Positions 33,417 to 42,857 of a stretch of 64,000 bases of DNA are shown piece after piece. Within the stretch, counting starts at the first letter, position 1; each line of letters starts with the position of its first letter. The stretch covers positions 62,001-126,000 of the forward strand of contig NZ_JAVAMS010000003.1 in assembly GCF_030730945.1 (NCBI RefSeq), given 5' to 3'. The position numbers were made by a program, and so were the translations under genes. The DNA is from Aurantiacibacter poecillastricola (GTDB lineage: Bacteria; Pseudomonadota; Alphaproteobacteria; Sphingomonadales; Sphingomonadaceae). The notes beneath the pieces are model-generated. The model was not told where the DNA came from and ran no database searches. It was given only the letters and a program-made list of their open reading frames with translations.

Positions 33417-35756
33417 TCAGTTGAAGCCGAGATTGCGCAGGTTGAAATAGATGCGGAAACTGCTGCCCGACTGGGCGTCTGCCAGCTGGATGTAATCGCG
33501 CCGCCAGGTGATGCCCATTTCCAGGCAATCGTCGGCATAGGCGATGCCGAGGCGCGTGCGCAGCGGCTCGAACCCGTCGGCCTGGAAGGAGGGATCTTCC
33601 TCGCGGTCGGTCAGGTTGACCACGGCAGAGCCGAAGACCGACCAGTAATCGGCAAAGGCAACGCGCCCTGCAACGCGTATTTCCTCGCGGTCCTGCAGAT
33701 CTTCCAGCCGGAAGTCGATATCGCGGTCGAGGCGCAGATAGCCGAGTTCCAGATAGGTGCGGTCGGAGCCCACTGTCGCATCGATCTCGTTGCGGCGGAC
33801 GGCGAAGTTGTCCTTGTCGAGCCGGAAGCGATGCGTGAACTTGATGAAGTCGCGGTAGCGCACGGTGGTCCGGCCCACGAAGTCGGAGAACTGTTCGTTG
33901 AGACCGGTGCCATCGGGGAACAGGTCCGGCTCGTCGGTCAGGCGGTAGGACTGGCCGATCGTCGTCTCCAGCCGCCAGCCGGGAAAGCTCGCCTGCCAGT
34001 CGAGGCCGTAGGTCACGCGCACGCCGTCCTCCACCCGGTCGTAGCCAGGGAAGCGGTTGAGCGCGAAGAGGTTGGAATCCTCAAGGTCGATGGCGCGCGC
34101 ATCCTCGTTGGGAATGGCGAGATTGCGGATATCGGGCGAAGCCACGAACTGCACGCGCGGCGTCAGGATCTGCGAACCGCCGAGGAACTCGCCGATGAAA
34201 GGCCACTTCACGTCGACCGCTGCCGTGGCGACCCCGCGCCCCTGCCAGCCGGGCTCTCCGCGATAGGATTCGACGGAGGTGAGCAAGTTGTCGTCGGAAT
34301 GATAGATGTCGCCGCGCACGAGGCCGGTCAGCGTAACCTCCTGGCCCCACGCGGTAATGCGGCGCAGGTCCCACTGGGCGCGGGCAAAGGCGCGCTGCGT
34401 ATCCTGCCCCTCGGCCCGGGTGACGGCGAGCGTGTTGGCCTGCAGGTCCACCGTTCCGCCAAGTAGCGGGTCTTCGAGGCGGTAGCGTGCGTCCACGAGC
34501 GGCAGGGCCAAAGGCATCTGACCCTGCGGAGTGCTGACCAGCAGTGCCTGCGTGGCCCACCCGGCGATGGAGACGTAGGAATTCTCGTCCTGCCGGGCGA
34601 GCTCCACTACCGAGCGGATGCGGTCTTCCCGGCTGATATCGTAGCGGCGCAGGAAGGTGCGGTCGCTGGCAAGGCGGATGGAACCCTGCGCAGTCCAGTG
34701 CTGGTCCAGCTGGAACCGGCCGTTGGCGAAAAAATAGCCGCGAAAGGCCTCTTCCGATGTGGCCACGGTGGAATTGAGCGGGAGGCGGTTGCCCTGCGTG
34801 GCATAGCCCGTCACCTGGAACGCGCCATTGCCCGTGAGATGGCGATACTGGGCCGAGACCATCGGCGCGGCCTCGGTATAGATGTAGCCCGAGACCGTGA
34901 GGTCGCGGTTATTGGCGAGGCGCCAGTAATAGCTGTCCGAAATTTCCACCCCGTTGGAGGCGGTGAGAGCGATATCGGGAATGAAGAAGCCCGAACTCGC
35001 CCGCCCGTCGGCCCGCACCGTCAGGCCGGGTAGGGGAAGGATCCGCGCCCCGAACAGCTCGAGATAGGCACCGCGAAAACGGATGCGCGACGTTTCCTCG
35101 TCGTAATAGACCCGCTCCGCCGTGACGCGCCAGCTCGGGCTCTTGTCGCAGCCATCGGCATCGACCACGGCGCAGGAGGAGTAGACCGCGCGGGTCAGCT
35201 CGATATCGCCCCCGGCGCGGCGCGTTGCTTCCTGTGCGGCCAGCCGCCCGCCCTGCCGCAGCGCCAGCAGCAGGTTCTCCATCGCGCCTGCTTCCAGTTC
35301 CTCTGTCAGCACGAGGCGATCGGTGAAGAGCTGGTTGCCGTTCTCGTCCACCAGCCGGATCGAGCCGGTGGCGACGATCTCTCCCGTGGTGCGGTCCCAT
35401 GTTACCTCGTCCGCGCGCACCGACTGATCGCCCGAGCGCAGGATGACGTTGCCCGCGGCACTGATCGTGTCGGTGTTCTGATCGTATCGCAGTTCGTTCG
35501 CCTCGAAGGCGATTTCGCGCGGGCCACCACCCTCCACGGGCGCGAGAAGCGATTCATCGATGATGGGAAAGCCGCTCTCCTCATCGTCATTCGGCTCGGG
35601 CGTCTGGACCGGCTCCGTCGCGGTTTCCACGCCGGGCGCGGCGCCCTGCTGCGCGAAGGCGGCGGAGGGGAGAGCGACCGCAAGCAGCGCGATCGACCCG
35701 GCAAGCGGGGCGCGGAGCAGTCTTTCTGGCAATGCGGGAAGCCGGCCGGGGAGCAT
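33417..35756 (-). CDS. lptD: LPS-assembly protein LptD
   Basis: 779 residues from the ATG at 35756. Signal peptide ends near AFAQQG. An N-terminal OstA/LptA-like jelly-roll (IAFEANELRYDQNTDTISAAGNVILRS...VTWDRTTGEIVATG) is followed by the large C-terminal barrel domain rich in alternating aromatic strands, ending RIYFNLRNLGFN as an outer-membrane protein should. LptD with LptE inserts lipopolysaccharide into the outer leaflet. It opens the lptD-surA-pdxA-rsmA operon; 141 bases separate it from surA. It is divergent from pepA. Confidence 0.95.
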   Translation of the reverse strand: MLPGRLPALPERLLRAPLAGSIALLAVALPSAAFAQQGAAPGVETATEPVQTPEPNDDEESGFPIIDESLLAPVEGGGPREIAFEANELRYDQNTDTISAAGNVILRSGDQSVRADEVTWDRTTGEIVATGSIRLVDENGNQLFTDRLVLTEELEAGAMENLLLALRQGGRLAAQEATRRAGGDIELTRAVYSSCAVVDADGCDKSPSWRVTAERVYYDEETSRIRFRGAYLELFGARILPLPGLTVRADGRASSGFFIPDIALTASNGVEISDSYYWRLANNRDLTVSGYIYTEAAPMVSAQYRHLTGNGAFQVTGYATQGNRLPLNSTVATSEEAFRGYFFANGRFQLDQHWTAQGSIRLASDRTFLRRYDISREDRIRSVVELARQDENSYVSIAGWATQALLVSTPQGQMPLALPLVDARYRLEDPLLGGTVDLQANTLAVTRAEGQDTQRAFARAQWDLRRITAWGQEVTLTGLVRGDIYHSDDNLLTSVESYRGEPGWQGRGVATAAVDVKWPFIGEFLGGSQILTPRVQFVASPDIRNLAIPNEDARAIDLEDSNLFALNRFPGYDRVEDGVRVTYGLDWQASFPGWRLETTIGQSYRLTDEPDLFPDGTGLNEQFSDFVGRTTVRYRDFIKFTHRFRLDKDNFAVRRNEIDATVGSDRTYLELGYLRLDRDIDFRLEDLQDREEIRVAGRVAFADYWSVFGSAVVNLTDREEDPSFQADGFEPLRTRLGIAYADDCLEMGITWRRDYIQLADAQSGSSFRIYFNLRNLGFN

Positions 35757-35857
35757 GGCTTGCCTATTGCACCGCGCGTCCGTAATCGCAACGCCAGCTT
35801 TACGCGTACGGCACGAGCCGTGCTGCCTTCTCTGCAAATGCCTAATGGAGCCCCCAC

Positions 35858-37321
35858 ATGCAGATCGATTTCCGCGATTCCCTCAAGGCCGACAGTCCCC
35901 GCATCGTTGCCCGCGTGGTGATGCAGGACAAGCTTCCCTCCGACCTGCCCCGCGCCATCAGCGAAGGGGCCCAGGCCTCGCGCTTTACCGGCAAGCCCGG
36001 GCAGGTGTTCGACGGCTTTACCGAGATCGATGGTGTCGTGGTCCGCCTCGCGCTGGCGGGTGCGGGCAAGCCTGATGCGGAAGGCTATCACGCCGCTCTC
36101 GAACGGGCCGGCGCTGCACTGACCGCGAAATATCTCACCAGCGGCGAAAGCACGATGGCGCTGGATGCCGAAGCCAGCGGCCTCGACGCGGAGCAGACTG
36201 CTGCCGTGCTGCTGGGCGCGCGCCTGCGGGCATGGCGCTGGGATCACTATCGCACCAAATTGCGCGACGAGCAGAAGCGCACGCTCAAGCGGATCGTTGT
36301 CGCCGGTGCGCCCGAGGGGACGAAGGACGCATGGGAAGACGCTCAGGCTGTGGCCATGGGCGTCGAATTCACGCGCGAGCTGGTCGCGGAGCCTGCCAAC
36401 ATCATTTACCCCGAAAGCTTCGTGGAGCGCTGCCAGGAACGGTTCAAGGATACCGGCGCCGAGCTGGTCGTGCTGGACGATGCCGAGATGGAAAAGCTCG
36501 GCATGGGCGCGCTGCTGGGCGTCGGTCTCGGGTCGGAGCGGCCTTCGCGCATTCTCGCGATCAAGTGGATGGGCGGCAAGGAAGGCGATGCGCCGACGGC
36601 CTTCGTCGGCAAGGGCGTGACCTTCGATACCGGCGGCATCTCGCTGAAGCCTGGTCCCGGCATGGAGGACATGAAGTGGGACATGGGTGGCGCTGGCGCT
36701 GTCGCTGGCGCGATGCTGGCGCTCACCCTGCGCAAGGCGAAGAGCAATATCATCGGCGTGTGCGGTCTTGTGGAGAACATGCCCGATGGCCGCGCCATGC
36801 GACCGGGCGACATCGTTACTTCGATGTCCGGCCAGACTATCGAGGTGCTCAATACCGATGCCGAGGGTCGGCTGGTGCTGTGCGACGCGCTGACCTGGGT
36901 ACAGCAGGAGTTCAAGCCCGCCCGCATCGTCGACCTTGCCACGCTGACTGGCGCGATGCTGATCTCGCTGGGGCACGAACACGCCGGTGTTTTCACCAAC
37001 AATGACGATCTCGGCGACGACCTGCTGCATGCGGGCAAGCAATCGGGCGACAAGCTGTGGCGCTTTCCGCTGGCGCCGGAATACGACAAGCTGCTCGACA
37101 GCCCCATCGCCGACATGAAGAATATCGGCGGGCGCTATGCGGGCTCCATCACCGCTGCGCAGTTCCTGCAGCGCTTCATCGAGGACGATACCCCCTGGGC
37201 GCACCTCGATGTCGCAGGCATGGTCTGGGCCGACAAGCCTGGCGCTACCTGGGACAAGGGCGCGACGGGATACGGCGTGCGCCTGCTCGACAGGTTCATC
37301 CGCAACACGGCGGAAGGCTGA
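35858..37321 (+). CDS. pepA: Leucyl aminopeptidase (M17)
   Basis: 487 residues. N-terminal macro-like domain, then the catalytic M17 domain with VGKGVTFDTGGISLKP (Lys and Asp ligands), MKWDMGGAGAVAGAM, and NTDAEGRLVLCDAL (Asp/Glu ligands and the Arg). It is a cytoplasmic hexameric dizinc aminopeptidase. In lptF/G- and holC-containing clusters PepA often precedes holC, as here with a small zinc-finger gene between. SD GGAG lies before the ATG. Confidence 0.95.
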   Translation: MQIDFRDSLKADSPRIVARVVMQDKLPSDLPRAISEGAQASRFTGKPGQVFDGFTEIDGVVVRLALAGAGKPDAEGYHAALERAGAALTAKYLTSGESTMALDAEASGLDAEQTAAVLLGARLRAWRWDHYRTKLRDEQKRTLKRIVVAGAPEGTKDAWEDAQAVAMGVEFTRELVAEPANIIYPESFVERCQERFKDTGAELVVLDDAEMEKLGMGALLGVGLGSERPSRILAIKWMGGKEGDAPTAFVGKGVTFDTGGISLKPGPGMEDMKWDMGGAGAVAGAMLALTLRKAKSNIIGVCGLVENMPDGRAMRPGDIVTSMSGQTIEVLNTDAEGRLVLCDALTWVQQEFKPARIVDLATLTGAMLISLGHEHAGVFTNNDDLGDDLLHAGKQSGDKLWRFPLAPEYDKLLDSPIADMKNIGGRYAGSITAAQFLQRFIEDDTPWAHLDVAGMVWADKPGATWDKGATGYGVRLLDRFIRNTAEG

Positions 37322-37327
37322 TCGCGC

Positions 37328-37483
37328 ATGCCCAAGATGCGGCGCAAGTCGGACCTTCCGTCCAGGATTTGCGCCGCCTGCGGCCTGCCGTTCACATGGC
37401 GCAAGAAGTGGGAGCGGGACTGGGACAACGTGCGCTACTGCTCGGAGCGGTGCCGGCGTTCGTCCAAGCGTGGTGATTCCTGA
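37328..37483 (+). CDS. DUF2256 zinc-finger microprotein
   Basis: 51 residues, begins [21 protein letters not shown]. Four cysteines in CAAC and, 22 residues later, CSERC form a probable treble-clef zinc site; between them lie [14 protein letters not shown] and it ends with basic residues. This matches the small DUF2256 family (function unknown). It starts six bases after the pepA stop, and its stop overlaps the ATG of holC (TGATG), so it is a coupled middle gene of a pepA-DUF2256-holC operon. It is too short for most gene callers. Confidence 0.85.
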   Translation: MPKMRRKSDLPSRICAACGLPFTWRKKWERDWDNVRYCSERCRRSSKRGDS

Positions 37484-37920
37484 TGCGTGTCGATTTCTAC
37501 CTGCTGTCATCCGACCCCGCACCAGCGGCCATCGCCTTGCTGGCAAGCAAGGTGCGGCAGGCGGGTGAGCGGCTGCTGGTGGTCGCCGACGACCTCGAGA
37601 TGCTGGAGACGATCAGCCAGACCTTGTGGGAAAGCTCGCCCGAGTCTTTCCTTGCCAATGGCATCGCGGGAGACGAGCACGACGCCGTTCAGCCCATCCT
37701 CCTTTCGGACGAGGTGGAGCCCGCCAACGGCGCGCAGTTCCTGCTGATCGCCGACGGCCGATGGCGTGAGCCGAGCGAGGCCTTCACCCGCGTGCTCTAC
37801 CTGTTCGACCAGCAGACGATCGATGGCGCGCGGCTGACCTGGAAGGCTTTGCAGGACCGCGAGGGGATGGAGCGCCGTTTCTGGAAGCAGCAGGATGGCC
37901 GCTGGGTGGAGGGGCCTTGA
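37483..37920 (+). CDS. holC: DNA polymerase III subunit chi
   Basis: 145 residues. HolC pattern: VDFYLLSSDPAPAAIALLASKVRQAGERLLVVADD, ETISQTLWESSPESFLANG, QPILLSDEVEPANGAQFLLIADG and YLFDQQTIDGARLTWKALQDREGMERRFWKQ. Chi connects the clamp-loader complex to SSB during replication. It is cytoplasmic. Common partner of pepA. Confidence 0.92.
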   Translation: MRVDFYLLSSDPAPAAIALLASKVRQAGERLLVVADDLEMLETISQTLWESSPESFLANGIAGDEHDAVQPILLSDEVEPANGAQFLLIADGRWREPSEAFTRVLYLFDQQTIDGARLTWKALQDREGMERRFWKQQDGRWVEGP

Positions 37921-37970
37921 CGCCCGCTTGCTTCCGGCTGACAGTCGGCGAACCATCGAGGGGACCATTC

Positions 37971-38468
37971 ATGCGCATGATTTTCGCCCTGTCCGCTGCC
38001 CTCCTTATTGCCGGTTGCGGCAGTTCCGAGGACGGTACGTTCGAGACCGCCGAGGGAGATACGGTCGACTACCAAGCCAACGACTCCAGCGGCGATACCG
38101 AATACCGCATCACCGGCGAAGATGGCGAGGAACTGGTGATCAACACCGGCAGTGGGACCGAGGTCGACTTGCCGGATGGCTACAATGTCTATCCGGGCGC
38201 CACGGTGACCGGCACGACCACCATCAGCCAGGCGGACGGCCAGGGCACGATGGTGATGATGGAATCGGACGATTCTCCGGAGGAACTGGCCGAATATTAC
38301 CGCAACCAGGCGGAGGCGGCCGGCATCACCATCCAGATGGAAATGTCCTCGAACGGAACCCGCATGATCGGGGGGGAGGACGAGGCGGGCGGCACGTTCA
38401 GCTTCAACGCTTCGCCCAGCGGTACGGGGACAATGGGTCAACTGGTAGTTGGTCGCGACACCAACTGA
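37971..38468 (+). CDS. Hypothetical lipoprotein
   Basis: 165 residues from the ATG at 37971, which has GAGGGG upstream. Lipobox LIAGC at about residue 15, followed by an acidic, Gly/Thr-rich periplasmic part. A recognisable segment is EELAEYYRNQAEAAGITIQMEMSS, a helix-strand unit seen in small periplasmic lipoproteins. No family or function is recognised. It may be a separate cistron after holC (50-base gap). Confidence 0.75.
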   Translation: MRMIFALSAALLIAGCGSSEDGTFETAEGDTVDYQANDSSGDTEYRITGEDGEELVINTGSGTEVDLPDGYNVYPGATVTGTTTISQADGQGTMVMMESDDSPEELAEYYRNQAEAAGITIQMEMSSNGTRMIGGEDEAGGTFSFNASPSGTGTMGQLVVGRDTN

Positions 38469-38530
38469 GTGGAGCCGCCAGCCTTTCCCGAGCCCGCTTG
38501 CCCTAACGAGGCGGGGGCGCTAGTGCGCGC

Positions 38531-38558
38531 GCGAAATCACAACAAAACAGTATTTCGC
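38531..38558 (+). promoter_or_regulatory. Inverted repeat in the ndk leader
   Basis: GCGAAAT (38531-38537) and ATTTCGC (38552-38558) could pair around a 14-base A/C-rich loop, ending just before the AAAGGAACG ribosome site of ndk. It could be an operator or a 5'-UTR hairpin that influences initiation. Evidence is limited to the symmetry. Confidence 0.3.
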
Positions 38559-38571
38559 AAAGGAACGTCCC

Positions 38572-38994
38572 ATGGCGGTTACCCGCACTTTCTCTATCAT
38601 CAAGCCCGACGCCACCCGCCGCAACCTTACCGGTGCGGTCACCAAGATGCTGGAAGACGCCGGCCTGCGCGTCATCGCCTCGAAGCGCATCCAGATGACC
38701 AGGGAACAGGCCGAAGGCTTTTACGCCGTCCACAAGGAACGCCCCTTCTTTGGCGATCTCGTGACCTTCATGACCAGCGGCCCGGTCGTCGTGCAGGTGC
38801 TGGAAGGCGAGGACGCCGTGGCCCGCAACCGCAAGGTGATGGGCGCCACCAATCCTTCCGATGCCGAGGAAGGCACGATCCGCAAGACCTATGCCGAAAG
38901 CATCGAGGCGAACTCGGTCCACGGGTCGGATAGCGAAGAAAACGCTGCGACCGAGATCGACTTCTTCTTCGACAAGGACGAAATCGTCGGCTGA
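38572..38994 (+). CDS. ndk: Nucleoside diphosphate kinase
   Basis: 140 residues. [16 protein letters not shown] start, [31 protein letters not shown], and the catalytic phospho-histidine in NSVHGSDS. It transfers the gamma-phosphate between NTP and NDP; cytoplasmic. Usual length. It has its own AAAGGA ribosome site and is probably monocistronic. Confidence 0.97.
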   Translation: MAVTRTFSIIKPDATRRNLTGAVTKMLEDAGLRVIASKRIQMTREQAEGFYAVHKERPFFGDLVTFMTSGPVVVQVLEGEDAVARNRKVMGATNPSDAEEGTIRKTYAESIEANSVHGSDSEENAATEIDFFFDKDEIVG

Positions 38995-39021
38995 CTGACG
39001 GTAAAAGGTTAACTGCCTTCG

Positions 39022-39067
39022 AATTCCCCGCGAACGGTGCTATAAGCAGTTCTAGTAGCGGGGAATT
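39022..39067 (+). terminator. Hairpin after ndk, possible terminator
   Basis: AATTCCCCGC (39022-39031) pairs perfectly with GCGGGGAATT (39058-39067) over 10 bp, 28 bases after the ndk stop. The loop is long (26 bases) and the downstream tract (TACTTTTCT) is only partly T-rich, so termination may be inefficient. It could also be a regulator site for the next gene, since TATAAG at 39041-39046 lies in the loop. Confidence 0.4.
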
Positions 39068-39117
39068 TACTTTTCTATCAACCTTCCTTGCGATTCGCAT
39101 AGGCGAGCGGAGGGAGC

Positions 39118-39519
39118 ATGTCCGTGTTTCGGTGGACTCGAAAGTCGCCACAGCACACAGTGAAGGCATTCATCAAGGCGATGAACGCCCGGGACTTTGC
39201 AGGCGTCGAAGCCTTGCTGGCGGACAACTTTCGACTCATTGACAATGCCGACAAGGAATTGACGGGAAGGGAGCCGTGCCTCGCGCTGTTCAGGCGGGTG
39301 GCCGAACTTGCGCCCGACTACCAGTTGGAAGTGGACAGGATGGTGGTCCACGGTGATGATATCCTTATCGCCGGCAAGTCCCGCACGACGAGTCCGGAAA
39401 TGGGTTCCGCAACCCAGTGGCGCGCGCGAGCGACCCCAACCAGGATGCTGGAATGGCAATCCTACAGCAATGCGCTGACCCCCTCCATGATCACGCTGGT
39501 CCAGCGAACAGAGGACTAG
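39118..39519 (+). CDS. NTF2/SnoaL-like small protein
   Basis: 133 residues, GGAGGGAGC before the ATG. Helix KAFIKAMNARDFAGVEALLADNFRLIDN, then GREPCLALFRRVAELAPDYQLEVDRMVVHGDDILIAGKS is the cone-shaped NTF2/SnoaL fold. Such proteins may be isomerases, dehydratases or mere binding proteins, so the function is open. Its end overlaps the sulfotransferase gene on the other strand by four bases. Confidence 0.72.
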   Translation: MSVFRWTRKSPQHTVKAFIKAMNARDFAGVEALLADNFRLIDNADKELTGREPCLALFRRVAELAPDYQLEVDRMVVHGDDILIAGKSRTTSPEMGSATQWRARATPTRMLEWQSYSNALTPSMITLVQRTED

Positions 39520-40718
39520 GCGGCTTCGCCTGAAAACTGCCGCAACTGGCTGTTATGAGAGTGATGCGGCGACTGGCGTGCGCGCCCCTGTTCGGCCGCC
39601 ATCGAATCCCGGACTCGGTGACAGAATTCCAGGCCGAGTTCTTCGTAAACCCGTGCGATCTCCGTATTCCAGTCGGCGGAAAGTGCATCGAAATCGACCA
39701 CCGCTAGTGGGCCGGTAAACCGCGACAGGGCGTGATGCATGCGGCTTTCGCGAAGGGCAATCTTGCGCCTCACTTCTGTCTCGATCCAGTCGTAGTCGCA
39801 CTCGTCGGACTGGATCGTCATCTGGTTTGCCACCAGGGAGGCGGCGCTGCGGGCAAGGTCGTCCTCGCAGCGGCGGGTCAGCACCACGCGCGCCTCCGGG
39901 AACTGGGCGAGGAGGGCGGGCAGGTCTTCCGAGAATTGCGGAACCTTGAGGACGCGGGGCCGCGCGGCATTGTGGTGCCAGTCGGCATCTGTGCGCAGCA
40001 GCCGCGCGAATTCGCGGTATACCGGCACCGGGTCGCGCGCTTCGCTGAAGGCACTGAAGGAGGGGATCCGCCATTGCGCCTCGTAAGCGCAATGATCCAG
40101 CGCACCTGCCAGCCAGCCCAACTCCTCATCTGCACGGGTAACGCCGAAGGGGTGGATCGAATCGAGCCACGGGTCGAGCGCGCGGGCCAGCAGCAGCGAC
40201 AGAGCAGACCATGCAGGCCGCGTATCGGGCGTGCGCGGCAGGGGGTGCCAACTGTCGCAGAAGCGGGTGGCGGCTAGCCCGGGGTCCGAGGCCAGCAAAC
40301 GGTGTACCCGCGTCGTGCCGCTGCGCATCTGCCCAACCACGATCACCGGCGGAGCGAGTGGTATGGTTAGGATCTCGGGCTTTTCCTGCCACATCGCGCC
40401 AAGATGCAAGCGCTGACGAATTACTCGTGCCAATTGTCCGTGGGCGATGGTCAACCCAAGTGGATTGAGCCGCGCCTCCGTCATCAGCGACTGGCACAAG
40501 CGCTCCAGCCTGATGCGGAAATCATCGACATCCTCGGCGCTGCGGCCTGCTTCTTCGCCGCGCGCGGGAGCGCCGCGCAATGCCTTGTGCCAAAGGGCCT
40601 CAGGTTCCAGCGAGGGCTTGTTGCTGAGGCCGCGGCGCCAGGCCATTTCCAGCCAGCCGTTCACGCGCTCCACCCTTGGCGAGCGGGCGCAGGGGTGGGG
40701 GCGGGGAGGAAGGCTCAT
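39516..40718 (-). CDS. Sulfotransferase-family protein
   Basis: 400 residues. PAPS-binding 5' phosphosulfate loop VVGQMRSGTTRVHRLLASDPG (about 131-151), with later VVLTRRCEDDLARSAASL (3'-phosphate region) and MHHALSRFTGPLAVVDFDALSADW. It fits the broad bacterial sulfotransferase family; the acceptor is unknown and many such proteins have no proven activity. It starts three bases after the purN stop and may be co-transcribed with purMN, which would be chance rather than function. Confidence 0.82.
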   Translation of the reverse strand: MSLPPRPHPCARSPRVERVNGWLEMAWRRGLSNKPSLEPEALWHKALRGAPARGEEAGRSAEDVDDFRIRLERLCQSLMTEARLNPLGLTIAHGQLARVIRQRLHLGAMWQEKPEILTIPLAPPVIVVGQMRSGTTRVHRLLASDPGLAATRFCDSWHPLPRTPDTRPAWSALSLLLARALDPWLDSIHPFGVTRADEELGWLAGALDHCAYEAQWRIPSFSAFSEARDPVPVYREFARLLRTDADWHHNAARPRVLKVPQFSEDLPALLAQFPEARVVLTRRCEDDLARSAASLVANQMTIQSDECDYDWIETEVRRKIALRESRMHHALSRFTGPLAVVDFDALSADWNTEIARVYEELGLEFCHRVRDSMAAEQGRARQSPHHSHNSQLRQFSGEAA

Positions 40719-40721
40719 CCG

Positions 40722-41699
40722 TCAGACGCCCCCGGCGACATCGTGCATCTGCACGAGCCGTTTGGGAGCGATGGAGCGCCAGCTTCTTTCCAGCCAATCG
40801 GAAACATTGTCCCAGTCAACGTCCGCCCGGTTGAGAATGATCCCGACCCAGCCGTTGGCGCCGTAATATGCAGGTTTGAAATACGTCTCCGGCGCGGTCT
40901 CCACGAGGCCGGCAAGTTCATCGGGGCCGCTGGTCTTTACCAATACGCCGATATGCTCGCTGCCGTGATGCCGGTCGGCGAAGTAGGCAAAATACTTGCC
41001 GCTCTTCCCTCCGCTGCGCCAGCCGGGCGACCCGTGGCTTTCACGCTCTTCGGCTTCGGGCAGGGCAAGGGACAGTTCGCGCACCTTGCCGAGCAAGAAA
41101 CCGGCCCGGTTATGCCGCCCGACATAGTCTGCCACCATGCGGGGATAGAGCTGGTACTCGGCAAGGATCACTCGGCTGGCGAGGCTTTCGGGCGTGTCGG
41201 TAGGAAGGATCGCCACCGGCATCTGGCCGAGCAACGGGCCGCCATCGAGTTCCGGCGTAACGATGTGGACCGAGCATCCGCCGAACTCTTCCCCCGCTTC
41301 GATTGCTCGCTGGTGGGTGTCGAGACCCTTGTACTTGGGGAGGAGGGAGGGATGGGTGTTCACCATGCGGTCCGCCCATCCTTCCACGAAATCCGCGGTA
41401 AGGATGCGCATGTAACCACAAAGGGCCAGGTAGTCCGCCCCGCTTTCGCGCAAGGCTGAGTCCATGATCTTTTCATGCGCTCGTCGGTCCATGCCGCGGT
41501 GGTCTTGAGCGAATGTAGCGATGCCTTCCGCCGCCGCGATCTTCAGGCCGGGGGCGTCAGGATTGTTGCTGGCGACCAGCACGATCTCGTAGGGACAATC
41601 CGCAAGGCGCGACTGGAACAGCAGCGCCGACATGGTGGTGCCGTTGCCCGACAGCAGGCATGCGATCTTCGCCTTCGTGCCCGACCCGGTGTCAGGCAT
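40722..41699 (-). CDS. purN: PurN glycinamide ribonucleotide formyltransferase fused to an MmcQ/YjbR domain
   Basis: 325 residues from the ATG at 41699, which overlaps purM by eight bases. The first part (about 10-190) is a complete Pur[80 protein letters not shown] (catalytic Asn-His-Asp). PurN is usually about 190-215 residues. The rest (about 205-325) matches MmcQ/YjbR ([56 protein letters not shown]), a CyaY-like DNA-binding or unknown fold. The fusion is unusual; a frame error is unlikely because the frame is continuous. Confidence 0.9.
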   Translation of the reverse strand: MPDTGSGTKAKIACLLSGNGTTMSALLFQSRLADCPYEIVLVASNNPDAPGLKIAAAEGIATFAQDHRGMDRRAHEKIMDSALRESGADYLALCGYMRILTADFVEGWADRMVNTHPSLLPKYKGLDTHQRAIEAGEEFGGCSVHIVTPELDGGPLLGQMPVAILPTDTPESLASRVILAEYQLYPRMVADYVGRHNRAGFLLGKVRELSLALPEAEERESHGSPGWRSGGKSGKYFAYFADRHHGSEHIGVLVKTSGPDELAGLVETAPETYFKPAYYGANGWVGIILNRADVDWDNVSDWLERSWRSIAPKRLVQMHDVAGGV

Positions 41700-42789
41700 C
41701 GTGCTCGGCAACCCAGTCCTCGCGCGCGCTCCAGACGCCGGCGGAGCCGCGAACGGTGCAGCCGCGGTGGCCTTCCACGATCTCGCCGATGCGCGAAACG
41801 GTTTCGCCTGCCTGTTCCAGCGCCTTGGTGACGGTTTCGACCTTGTCCGGCGTCACCGCCAGCACCATGCCGATACCGCAGTTGAAGGTGCGCGCCATTT
41901 CGCCCGGCTCGATATTGCCCTGCGCCTGGAGGAAAGCCATCAGCCGCGACTGCTCCCAGCTATCAGCGTCGACCACGGCGCGCGCACCCTCGGGCAGGAC
42001 GCGGGGGAGATTCTCGAGCAGGCCGCCACCGGTGATGTGCGCGAGCGCATCAATATAGCCTGCCCGCACGACCGGCAGCAGGCTCTTCACGTAGATTCGC
42101 GTGGGCGCCATCAGCGCGTCGATCAGCAGCACGTCGGCATCGAACAGGGCAGGACGCTCCAGCTTCCAGCCCTTGTCCGCAGCAAGGCGGCGCACAAGCG
42201 AGAAGCCGTTCGAATGGACGCCCGAACTGGCAAGGCCGAGGAGCACGTGGCCGGGCGCAACCCGCTCTCCGGTCAGCTGCTCCCCGCGCTCCACCGCACC
42301 GACGCAGAAACCGGCGAGGTCGTAATCCCCTTCGGCATACATGCCCGGCATTTCCGCCGTCTCGCCCCCGATCAGCGCACAGCCCGCTTCCTTGCAACCC
42401 TCGGCAATGCCCGCGATCACGCGCTGCGCAATGCCGTTCTCCAGCTTTCCGGTCGCGAAGTAGTCGAGGAAGAACAGCGGTTCGGCGCCCTGCACGATCA
42501 GGTCGTTCACGCACATGGCGACCAGGTCGATGCCGACGGTATCGTGCCGGCCTGTATCGATTGCCAGCTTCAGCTTGGTGCCGACGCCATCGTTGCCCGC
42601 CACCAGCAACGGGTCCTTGTAGCCCGCCGCTTTCGGGTCGAAGAAGCCGCCGAAGCCGCCGATCTCACCGTCCGCGCCCGGGCGCATCGTCGCTTTCACG
42701 AGGGGGCCAATAGCCTTCACGAGGCGGTTGCCCGCATCGATGGAAACGCCGGCCTGCTCGTAGGTGTAGGATTGCTTGTCCGAATTCAT
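41692..42789 (-). CDS. purM: Phosphoribosylformylglycinamidine cyclo-ligase
   Basis: 365 residues from the ATG at 42789. AIRS family: [89 protein letters not shown] and [16 protein letters not shown]. It makes AIR from FGAM with ATP, the fifth step of purine synthesis. It precedes and overlaps purN. Divergent from the DUF2066 gene. Confidence 0.96.
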   Translation of the reverse strand: MNSDKQSYTYEQAGVSIDAGNRLVKAIGPLVKATMRPGADGEIGGFGGFFDPKAAGYKDPLLVAGNDGVGTKLKLAIDTGRHDTVGIDLVAMCVNDLIVQGAEPLFFLDYFATGKLENGIAQRVIAGIAEGCKEAGCALIGGETAEMPGMYAEGDYDLAGFCVGAVERGEQLTGERVAPGHVLLGLASSGVHSNGFSLVRRLAADKGWKLERPALFDADVLLIDALMAPTRIYVKSLLPVVRAGYIDALAHITGGGLLENLPRVLPEGARAVVDADSWEQSRLMAFLQAQGNIEPGEMARTFNCGIGMVLAVTPDKVETVTKALEQAGETVSRIGEIVEGHRGCTVRGSAGVWSAREDWVAEHDA

Positions 42790-42857
42790 GCCACCGCCAT
42801 AGTCTTTCAGGCTTGGAATTCCACTCGCCTTTGGGCAAAAGACCCGCGAATTCCCCG

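Noticed and set aside
35402-37546. 714-residue open frame on the minus strand
   Set aside because: Antisense of pepA and holC in a high-GC frame; no family features and it overlaps genes with firm identity.
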